A stretch of 64,000 nucleotides of DNA from Oscillospiraceae bacterium (GTDB lineage: Bacteria; Bacillota; Clostridia; Oscillospirales; Oscillospiraceae), in assembly GCA_015067975.1 (NCBI GenBank), contig SVLK01000005.1, positions 33,357-97,356 on the forward strand, given 5' to 3'. This document shows, piece by piece, positions 56,865 to 64,000 of the stretch. Every line of letters begins with the position of its first letter. The first letter of the stretch is position 1. Position numbers and translations under genes: made by a program. The notes below the pieces were generated by a model. That model ran no database searches and was not told the origin of the DNA. It saw only the letters and a program-made list of their open reading frames with translations.

Positions 56865-57147
56865 AAGTGATCCTCCTTTATAGCATTTTATTCAGTATAG
56901 CACACGAAGCCGTACCAGCACAAGAAAAAGGGAAACAGGAAACAGAACTTTTTGTGCGATTAGAAAGAAAAGAACAGATACATTGTAGATTACATAACAA
57001 AACTTGGGGATTAACACGCTCTTGTGTGGGAAAATGTGTGATAATATTGCAAAGATAAAGTTTCTTTTTTAATATAGATACGCTATAATATGTATCGTGT
57101 GTGGCAGAGGCCGGAATCTCTGCTGCGGGAAAGAAGGAGGACATTAC

Positions 57148-58383
57148 ATGAAGAATGAAAAGAAAAAGCTGTCATTGACAGTCCAGATCGTCATCGGTCT
57201 GGTATTGGGCGTCATTGCAGGTCTGCTGCTGCAGAACAATGCTGCCTTTGCCAAGGAGTACATTAAGCCTTTCGGCACCATTTATCTGAACCTGATCAAG
57301 ACCATCGTGGTACCCGTGGTGCTGCTGTCCATTATCCAGGGCATCATTTCTCTGGAGGATGTGAAGAAGGTCGGCAGCATCGGTATCCGCACCGTGGCCT
57401 ACTATATGTGCACCACCGCGCTGGCTGTGACCATCGGTCTGCTGTTTGCCAATCTCCTGAGCGTGGGCGCCGGCTATGTGCTGCCCAGCGAAGAGCTGAG
57501 CTATGAGGCCACCGCAGCGCCCGGCTTTATGACCACGCTGGTCAATATTTTCCCCTCCAACATCATTCAGCCGCTGGCCAACGCCACCATGCTGCAGGTG
57601 ATCGTGATCGCTATTCTCTTCGGTTTCGGTATCATTCTGGCCGGCGAAAAGGGTAAAGTGGCCGCCAATGTGGTGGACAGCTTTGCAGAAGTTTCCTTTA
57701 AGATCATGGGTATGATCATCCGCCTGAGCGCCATCGGTGTGTTCGCCCTGATCTGCCCCGTGGTAGCGGAAAATGGTCCTAAGGTGCTGCTGCCGCTGCT
57801 GAAGGTGATCCTGGTGGCCTACGCTGCCTATATCATCCATATGCTGGTAGTATACTCCACCAGCGTGAAGCTGTTTGCCGGTATGAGCCCTCTTAAATTC
57901 TTCAAGGGCATGAGCCAGCCTATGATCTTCGCATTCTCCAGCGCCAGCAGCGTGGGCGTGCTGCCCTTCAATCTGGAGGCCACCGAGAAGAAGCTGGGCG
58001 TGCGCAAGGAGATCGGCAGCTTCGTGCTGCCGCTGGGCGCCACCATCAACATGGATGGTACTGCCATCTATCAGGGCGTTTGCGCCATCTTTATCGCCCA
58101 GATCTTCGGCTTTGACCTGACCATCTCCCAGCAGATCACCATTATTCTCACCGCCACGCTGGCCTCCATCGGTACCGCCGGCGTGCCCGGCAGCGGCATG
58201 ATCATGCTGACCATGGTGCTGCAGAGCGTGGGTCTGCCTGTGGAAGGTATCGCCCTGGTGGCCGGTATCGACCGCATTCTGGATATGGGCCGTACCGTTG
58301 TCAACATCACCGGTGACGCTGCCTGCTCCGTGTGCGTGGACGCTATGGATAAGAAGCGTGAAGCCAAGAAACTGGCAAAGTAA
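57148..58383 (+). CDS. Dicarboxylate/amino acid:cation symporter (DAACS/SDF family)
   Basis: FGTIYLNLIKTIVVPVVLLSIIQGI, AFSSASSVGVLPFNLE, LPLGATINMDGTAIYQGV, GIDRILDMGRTVVNITGDA. Confidence 0.95.
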   Translation: MKNEKKKLSLTVQIVIGLVLGVIAGLLLQNNAAFAKEYIKPFGTIYLNLIKTIVVPVVLLSIIQGIISLEDVKKVGSIGIRTVAYYMCTTALAVTIGLLFANLLSVGAGYVLPSEELSYEATAAPGFMTTLVNIFPSNIIQPLANATMLQVIVIAILFGFGIILAGEKGKVAANVVDSFAEVSFKIMGMIIRLSAIGVFALICPVVAENGPKVLLPLLKVILVAYAAYIIHMLVVYSTSVKLFAGMSPLKFFKGMSQPMIFAFSSASSVGVLPFNLEATEKKLGVRKEIGSFVLPLGATINMDGTAIYQGVCAIFIAQIFGFDLTISQQITIILTATLASIGTAGVPGSGMIMLTMVLQSVGLPVEGIALVAGIDRILDMGRTVVNITGDAACSVCVDAMDKKREAKKLAK

Positions 58384-58409
58384 AACGCTGCAAAAAAACA
58401 AATACAACG

Positions 58410-58437
58410 AAAAGGAGCGCCGTAAGGCGCTCCTTTT
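58410..58437. terminator. Bidirectional terminator
   Basis: AAAAGGAGCGCCGTAAGGCGCTCCTTTT. Confidence 0.8.
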
Positions 58438-58452
58438 GTGCTGGACATGTAC

Positions 58453-58686
58453 TTACTCTGCGGATTTTGCGCTTGTATCACAGTCGATGATGACTTTTTG
58501 GCATGCGGCACAGCGGTAGGCATAGACTGTGCGGGAGTTGTCGGCAGCGCCGTTGGACAAAGGTACGCTGTCCCGCCCGAAAACGGATAAGGCAGCTACC
58601 AACTGGCGGCGCGGTGTCCATGTCAGACCATCGCGGCACTGAATGTAGCCGAGCATCATTTGCTTTTGACAGTAGGGACAGTTCAT
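58453..58686 (-). CDS. Small zinc-ribbon protein
   Basis: MNCPYCQKQM...YAYRCAACQKVIIDC; 77 aa, paired CxxC. Confidence 0.75.
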   Translation of the reverse strand: MNCPYCQKQMMLGYIQCRDGLTWTPRRQLVAALSVFGRDSVPLSNGAADNSRTVYAYRCAACQKVIIDCDTSAKSAE

Positions 58687-58702
58687 AAGGGGGCTCCTTT
58701 CA

Positions 58703-60142
58703 TCACGATACTTTTTCTATGGTAAATATCATGGCGCACTGGGGCGTCTCTTCCTCCTGCGGCCATAGGCAATCCATGGAATCAATTTCGTAATAACCAG
58801 AATGCTCCAGCTGCCAGGAGATGCGCACGCCGTGAATGGTGTGCGAGGCGGGAGTAAAGGGATCATCGGCCATCGACTGCACCACGGCGTCGATCTCTTT
58901 GGTAGACAGGGGAGTGGGGTCAAAGGCCTGCACATAGGCATATACTGCCAGCAGCCGCCGGTTGGTGAATAGGGGAAGCATGCTGTCCTGATCTCCCTCT
59001 ACTGACAGAGAGAAACTGAGCCCGGTCATGAGCCCGTCCTCTTCTGTGTAAACGAAGTCGGGGGGATCAATGTCGTGCATGTGGATGACCACCCCTCCGT
59101 CGGGGCGGGGGTAATCTGTCCAGCGACCGTTTTCGTCCAGCCAGCATTCAAACTCGCGAATCTTTGCTTGCCGGTTGTAGTTTTCGGCAAACTGCGCAAT
59201 CGTCAGATCTCCTTGGTGAACAGGGCGGGAGATGAAAAGCCCGCAGAGCAGAATCAGCGCAAATTGGGCAATGATTCCGCCCACCACAGCTGCAATGCGC
59301 CAGTTTTTCTCATCCTGCAGCACCAGCTCGCTGTCCCATTCCCATGCCATTGTCTTGCCTTCAATGCAGTCGTAGTAGCGCTGATAGCCGCGAAAGATCT
59401 CTACAATAGGGATGAAGAAACCCGCGCCGGACCAAAGGGCCTGAAAGGTGCGGTAAATACCCTCGCTGTAGTCAAGCTTCTGACCGGTGTTGTTGGTAAC
59501 GCGTAATCCCAGCAGCCACTTGCCGGGGGTGGTGCCCCAGGTGCAGAGAAAAAGGGGTTCAAACAGAAGCATCATCAGCACAGATATAAAGAAGGTCAGA
59601 TCGAACCATGCGCCGCCTTGCTCGGTGGCGGGACTTTTTTGCAGCAGCAGAAGCCCCAGTATGATCCACACGGAGCCATAGAGCATCAGATCAAAGCGGC
59701 GGGCAAAGAAACGGCGCCACGGAGAACGCACACGGGGGACGGTATCCTTTTCCGGTACGCTGGCCGGTGCGCCGGCCGGTGTTTGCATGGCATCCAGATA
59801 GTGACGGGCATCCAGCGTTTCGTACCGTGCGCCGTCGCGGCGGATGTCGCGGCAAACCTGCTGCGAACATTGCAGTGCCTGTTCCTGCTGCTCCAGTGTG
59901 CGCAGATGTTCCTGCAAAGCGAGGTCCAGTTCCTTTTCGCCCCGCTGCAGTGCGCGGATCTCCTCCAGCGGCAGTTCCAGCGAGCGCAGCAGACGGATGC
60001 GCAGCAGCTGCTGCAGATCCTCCTCGCTGTAATCGCGGTAATTGTTGTCATGGCGCTGAGGCGAGATCAAACCCTCCCGTTCGTAAAAACGGATATTGCT
60101 GCGGTTCATTCCCGAGCGATCTTCCAGTTCTTTGATGGTCAT
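58703..60142 (-). CDS. MerR-type HTH fused to RDD membrane domain and C-terminal extracytoplasmic region
   Basis: MTIKELEDRSGMNRSNIRFYEREGLISPQRHDNNYRDYSEEDL (MerR); RSPWRRFFARRFDLMLYG...TWGTTPGKWLLGLRVTNNTGQKLDYSEGIYRTFQALW (RDD); NWRIAAVVGGIIAQFALILLCGLFI TM. Confidence 0.85.
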   Translation of the reverse strand: MTIKELEDRSGMNRSNIRFYEREGLISPQRHDNNYRDYSEEDLQQLLRIRLLRSLELPLEEIRALQRGEKELDLALQEHLRTLEQQEQALQCSQQVCRDIRRDGARYETLDARHYLDAMQTPAGAPASVPEKDTVPRVRSPWRRFFARRFDLMLYGSVWIILGLLLLQKSPATEQGGAWFDLTFFISVLMMLLFEPLFLCTWGTTPGKWLLGLRVTNNTGQKLDYSEGIYRTFQALWSGAGFFIPIVEIFRGYQRYYDCIEGKTMAWEWDSELVLQDEKNWRIAAVVGGIIAQFALILLCGLFISRPVHQGDLTIAQFAENYNRQAKIREFECWLDENGRWTDYPRPDGGVVIHMHDIDPPDFVYTEEDGLMTGLSFSLSVEGDQDSMLPLFTNRRLLAVYAYVQAFDPTPLSTKEIDAVVQSMADDPFTPASHTIHGVRISWQLEHSGYYEIDSMDCLWPQEEETPQCAMIFTIEKVS

Positions 60143-60255
60143 GGGTCGTTTCCCCCTTTCTTGAGGCCATGATAAGCTGTGCAGTCAGTGCACAGTCAAG
60201 TACTTTTTTCCTATTTTACAATATTTGCTTTTGCTGCGCAACAAAAAGCGAAACA

Positions 60256-60278
60256 GCGCACCGCTAACTGCGGTGCGC
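60256..60278 (-). terminator. Terminator-like hairpin
   Basis: GCGCACCGCTAACTGCGGTGCGC, followed on the minus strand by a weak T-rich tract. Confidence 0.5.
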
Positions 60279-60288
60279 CGTAGAAAGG

Positions 60289-60699
60289 TCAGTCAATATC
60301 CACGCTGATGTTGTCGGTGCCGTGAAGCTCAAACTCGCTGAGATAGGTGCCCATGCGCTCCATCACCTCGTCGTAGTTCTCCGGCGTGATGGGGGGATCA
60401 TCCATATCACGCAGCGCCATCTCCTGCGCCAGGATCTCGAAGAACGTCGTGTCCTCATAGGCCATGATAGCCTCGTGGATGCCGCCCTCGGCGAAGGCGC
60501 GGGAGGGAATCAGTTCTCCCTCATACAGTTCAGTCAGCCCCGCCATGCCGTGCGTCAGGCAATGGGAGAAGATGAGACTTTCCACCTCATCATACTGGCG
60601 AATGCGGTCATCGCCGCGGGTGGAATTTAAAATCCAATTACCGATATATACCAGATCCAACAGACGCCGGAACTGCTTTTCGCTTAATTTGATTTCCAT
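60289..60699 (-). CDS. Hypothetical protein (136 aa)
   Basis: Intact ORF MEIKLSEKQFRRLLDLVYIGNWILNSTRGDD... with upstream SD-like GGAGGTGA; no family recognised. Confidence 0.7.
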   Translation of the reverse strand: MEIKLSEKQFRRLLDLVYIGNWILNSTRGDDRIRQYDEVESLIFSHCLTHGMAGLTELYEGELIPSRAFAEGGIHEAIMAYEDTTFFEILAQEMALRDMDDPPITPENYDEVMERMGTYLSEFELHGTDNISVDID

Positions 60700-60800
60700 A
60701 AGTCACCTCCGAAGACGTCTGTGGGAAATATAGCTGCATTATAACAGACAACGACAAAAAATACTACTGAAAAAAGCGGGGAAAAGGGCCAAAATTTAGC

Positions 60801-60829
60801 TTGTTTATCCTGCTTTGTGATAGTATAAT
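60801..60829 (+). promoter_or_regulatory. Sigma-A promoter for murI
   Basis: TTGTTT - 17 nt - TATAAT. Confidence 0.65.
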
Positions 60830-60860
60830 AAATAAGTTACAATGTTAAGGAGGTCCAGTT

Positions 60861-61673
60861 ATGGATCAAAGACCTCTGGGAGTGTTCGACTCGGGTTTGG
60901 GCGGATTGACCGCCGTGCGCGAGCTGCGCAGCATTCTCCCCTCTGAAAACATTATATACTTTGGTGACACGTCCCGTGTCCCCTATGGCGGAAGAAGCGA
61001 AGAAATTTTGCTGCACTACGCCCGCCAGGATGTCCACTTCCTGCGCTCATTTGACATCAAGGCGATTCTGGTGGCTTGCGGTACGGTATCTACCACGGCT
61101 CTGCCGGTACTGCAGAGGGAAAACGACCTGCCCATTTTGGGCGTAGTAGAGCCTGCCTGCCGCCGCGCCGCTGCCAAGACGCGCAATAAGCGGGTGGGCC
61201 TGATTGCTACGGCGGCTTCGGTGCGCTCCGGCGCTTATGAGCGCACGTTGCAGCAGCTCGACCCGGAGATCCAGGTGGTGGGCAAGGCTTGCCCGCTGTT
61301 TGTCCCTTTGGTTGAGAATGGACGATTCCACCGCGGTGACGTGGTCATCGAAACAGTTGCCAGGGAGTATCTGGAGCCCATGAAGGCACAGGGAATGGAT
61401 ACACTGATTCTGGGCTGCACCCACTATCCGCTGCTGACGGAGATCGTGCAGGAGATTATGGGCGATGATGTGACGCTGATCAACGTGGGGCAGGAAGCTG
61501 CGTGGGAACTCAAACGCACGCTGGAGCAGAAGAATATGTGCTCCGATGCGCCGCAAGGTGAGTTAAACCTTTATGTCAGTGACCGTCCGGACGACTTCGG
61601 AGCACTTGCCTCCCAATTCCTGCAGCAGGAGCTGCGCGGAGCGGTGGGCAGCGTGGATATTGAACAGTATTGA
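60861..61673 (+). CDS. murI: Glutamate racemase
   Basis: GVFDSGLGGLTAVRELRSILPSENIIYFGDTSRVPYGGRS; second Cys motif LGCTHYPLL. Confidence 0.94.
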   Translation: MDQRPLGVFDSGLGGLTAVRELRSILPSENIIYFGDTSRVPYGGRSEEILLHYARQDVHFLRSFDIKAILVACGTVSTTALPVLQRENDLPILGVVEPACRRAAAKTRNKRVGLIATAASVRSGAYERTLQQLDPEIQVVGKACPLFVPLVENGRFHRGDVVIETVAREYLEPMKAQGMDTLILGCTHYPLLTEIVQEIMGDDVTLINVGQEAAWELKRTLEQKNMCSDAPQGELNLYVSDRPDDFGALASQFLQQELRGAVGSVDIEQY

Positions 61674-61681
61674 GGAGCGCT

Positions 61682-62098
61682 ATGGAAGAACATGTCCGCG
61701 TGAGCGTTACCACCCGCAGCATCTATGATGGCGGGGAAGATTTACTGGTTTTTACCGGCAGTGGCCTTTTGAAACGGACAGCCGACGGATGGCGTCTGCG
61801 CTACAGCGCCAAAGGAGAGGACGGCAGTCCCTCTGCTTCCGATATCGAACTGTGCGGCCACAGGGCTGCAGTGCGCAATATCACCGGCGGCTATACGCTA
61901 CAGCTTGATCCGACGCAGCAGACGTTGGCGCAGATCCCTACGGCAGCCGGAACGCTGCACATGACTGTGATGACGGAACAGTTGATCTGGGCACTGGAAG
62001 GCGAAGCTTCCGGCGACATTAACATGCATTACAAACTGCTGGCGCAGCAGCAGATCCTGTCGGATCTGCACGTCAGCATTCATCTGATAAACAAATGA
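61682..62098 (+). CDS. DUF1934-like beta-barrel protein
   Basis: VRVSVTTRSIYDGGEDLLVFTGSGLLKRTADGWRLRY...; located between murI and argS. Confidence 0.75.
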   Translation: MEEHVRVSVTTRSIYDGGEDLLVFTGSGLLKRTADGWRLRYSAKGEDGSPSASDIELCGHRAAVRNITGGYTLQLDPTQQTLAQIPTAAGTLHMTVMTEQLIWALEGEASGDINMHYKLLAQQQILSDLHVSIHLINK

Positions 62099-62112
62099 GG
62101 AGAGATAGAACC

Positions 62113-63852
62113 ATGAACATGATTCAAAATGCAAAAGATCAGGTGCTGCAGCTGACGCTGGCTGCCCTGTCTCGCGCCGTGGCAGAGGGTGTGCTGCCGG
62201 AAGTGTCCGTCAAGCCCTCTGTGGAGATCCCTAAGGATACCTCTAACGGTGACTATACCACCACCTTCTGTCTGGCTGCCGCTAAGGCGATGCGCATGAA
62301 CCCCCGTCAGGTGGCACAGCTGCTGACTGAGCGCATGGAGCTGGAAGGCTCTTACTTCACCTCCGTGGAGATTGCCGGCCCCGGCTTTCTGAACTTCCGC
62401 CTGGGTACCAAGTGGTTCGCTGATACCGTTGCCTGCATTGAAAATGAGGGCGGTGACTATGGCTGCAATGATATGCTCAGCGGCAAGAAGTACATGGTGG
62501 AGTTTGTTTCTGCCAACCCCACCGGCCCCATGCATATGGGCAACGCCCGCGGCGGCGTGCTGGGCGATACGCTGGCCTCTGTGCTGCAAAAATCCGGCGC
62601 TGAAGTGTGGCGTGAGTTCTATGTCAACGATGCCGGCAATCAGATCGAGAAGTTTGCCAATAGCTTGGAAGCCCGCTATCTGCAGCTGATCCACGGTGAG
62701 GACGCTGTGGAGTTCCCCGAGGACGGCTATCACGGCGACGATATCCGCGAACTGGCCAAGGCGTTCTATGAGCGCGAGGGCGATAAGTATGACAAGGCCG
62801 ATGTGGCGCAGCGTCATGAGGCACTGGCCCAGTTCGGTCTGAGCCACAATATCCCCAAGATGAAGACGGATCTGGCCCGTTACGGCATCAACTACGACGA
62901 GTGGTTCTTCGAATCCTCTCTGCACGAGAGCGGCTATGTGGCCGATTCCGTGGCGATGCTGACCGAGCGCGGCTATACCTACGAAAAGGACGGCGCTCTG
63001 TGGCTGAAGACCAGCCAGATTATGGCCGAGAACCTGAAGAAGGCCGGCAAGTCCGATGAGGATATCGAGAAGCTGGGATTGAAGGACGACGTGCTGCGCC
63101 GTGCCAACGGTTTCTATACCTACTTTGCCGCTGATATTGCCTACCACCGCAATAAGTTCGCCGTGCGCGGCTTTGATAAGGTCATCAACATCTGGGGCGC
63201 CGACCATCACGGTCATGTGGCCCGTTTGAAGGGCGCTATGGATGCGCTGGGTCTCAACGGCAGTGAGCGGCTGGACATCGTGCTGATGCAGCTGGTGAAG
63301 TTGATGCAGGACGGCGAGGTGGTGCGTATGTCCAAGCGTACCGGTAAGGCCATCAGCCTCACCGACCTGCTGGATATGGTGCCGGTGGATGCCTGTCGCT
63401 ACTTCTTCAACGCCAAGCCCGAGACCCAGATGGATTTCGACCTGGGGCTGGCCGTTCGTGAGGACAGCGAGAACCCCGTATACTATGTGCAGTACGCCCA
63501 CGCCCGCATCTGCACGCTGCTGAAGAATCTGGAGGCGGAGGGCTACGCTGTGCCCACGGCTGCTGACGTGGATTTCACCCTGCTGTCCGGCGAGGCGGAG
63601 ATCGCCCTCATCAAGCAGCTGGCTGTGTACTGCGAGGCCGTGCGTCTGGCTGCCCGTGACTACGATCCCAGTCACATCAACCGCTACCTCACCGAGCTGG
63701 CAGCTGCATTCCATAAGTTCTATAATGCTTGCCGCATCAAGGGCGAGGAGACAGCGGTGCTGTGCGCCCGTCTGAAGCTGGCTGACACCGTGCGCAGCGT
63801 GTTGCGTAACGGCATGGAGCTGATCGGCAGCTCCGCTCCCGAAAAGATGTAA
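62113..63852 (+). CDS. argS: Arginyl-tRNA synthetase
   Basis: VEFVSANPTGPMHMGNARGGVLGDTLASVLQKSG (HIGH-type), VRMSKRTGKAISLTDLLD. Confidence 0.97.
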   Translation: MNMIQNAKDQVLQLTLAALSRAVAEGVLPEVSVKPSVEIPKDTSNGDYTTTFCLAAAKAMRMNPRQVAQLLTERMELEGSYFTSVEIAGPGFLNFRLGTKWFADTVACIENEGGDYGCNDMLSGKKYMVEFVSANPTGPMHMGNARGGVLGDTLASVLQKSGAEVWREFYVNDAGNQIEKFANSLEARYLQLIHGEDAVEFPEDGYHGDDIRELAKAFYEREGDKYDKADVAQRHEALAQFGLSHNIPKMKTDLARYGINYDEWFFESSLHESGYVADSVAMLTERGYTYEKDGALWLKTSQIMAENLKKAGKSDEDIEKLGLKDDVLRRANGFYTYFAADIAYHRNKFAVRGFDKVINIWGADHHGHVARLKGAMDALGLNGSERLDIVLMQLVKLMQDGEVVRMSKRTGKAISLTDLLDMVPVDACRYFFNAKPETQMDFDLGLAVREDSENPVYYVQYAHARICTLLKNLEAEGYAVPTAADVDFTLLSGEAEIALIKQLAVYCEAVRLAARDYDPSHINRYLTELAAAFHKFYNACRIKGEETAVLCARLKLADTVRSVLRNGMELIGSSAPEKM

Positions 63853-63926
63853 AAAGCAAAAAAGAAGTCCCCCGAAGGGTAATATCACTTAGTTAGTGGC
63901 ATTACCTGTAGGGTGGCATCCAAAAA

Positions 63927-63962
63927 AGAATGAGTGCATCCGTCGACGGATGCACTCATTCT
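63927..63962. repeat. 36-bp perfect palindrome
   Basis: AGAATGAGTGCATCCGTC|GACGGATGCACTCATTCT. Confidence 0.85.
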
Positions 63963-64000
63963 GCAATTTGGGCATGACAAGTAAGCGGATTGGAAAATCC

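Noticed and set aside
1-64000. Search for a defence island, prophage, toxin-antitoxin pair or biosynthetic gene cluster
   Set aside because: By motif reading I found no nucleases, methyltransferase/restriction pairs, phage structural genes, NRPS/PKS or CRISPR arrays; rlmB is an rRNA methyltransferase in a housekeeping context.

Overview
64-kb segment of a Gram-positive genome, probably Clostridia/Oscillospiraceae-like (inferred from sporulation genes, gene order and protein motifs). It is mostly a dense chromosomal backbone. From left to right: two CobW-family GTPase genes (the first cut by the window edge), cdd, a heterodimeric ABC exporter, tRNA-Leu(UAG), pgi, a D-Ala-D-Ala carboxypeptidase, tRNA-Gly(CCC), a 2592-aa VWA/isopeptide-repeat cell-wall adhesin, an isochorismatase-like hydrolase, a pyridoxamine kinase, ftsH, rlmB, a degenerate P-type-ATPase-like protein, an amidase, an EF-G paralog, a perR/rubrerythrin/ferritin peroxide-stress cluster, an M42 peptidase, an FMN-riboswitch/ribU unit, a nucleoside salvage and uptake locus (deoC, deoD, BMP lipoprotein, NupOPQ-like ABC), the yqfC-yqfD-phoH-ybeY-era-yqzL-recO-mutS2 block, ptsH, a minimal pyruvate-kinase-like gene with uvrC, nudC, recG, folA-thyA, a dicarboxylate/amino-acid symporter, a MerR-RDD membrane fusion regulator, murI, a DUF1934-like gene and argS. 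I see no CRISPR array, prophage, rRNA or complete transposon. The leads most worth following are: (1) the MerR HTH + RDD membrane + extracytoplasmic domain protein; (2) the P-type-ATPase-like protein lacking the KTGT and GDGxND motifs; (3) the giant adhesin with nine isopeptide-type repeats, one of which lacks the crosslinking Lys; (4) the CobW GTPase fused to a YcgQ/TIGR03943-like C-terminus; (5) a pyruvate-kinase-like protein without its C-terminal domain, overlapping uvrC; (6) a 27-codon leader ORF overlapping the amidase start. All domain calls come from motif reading only; no database search was run.
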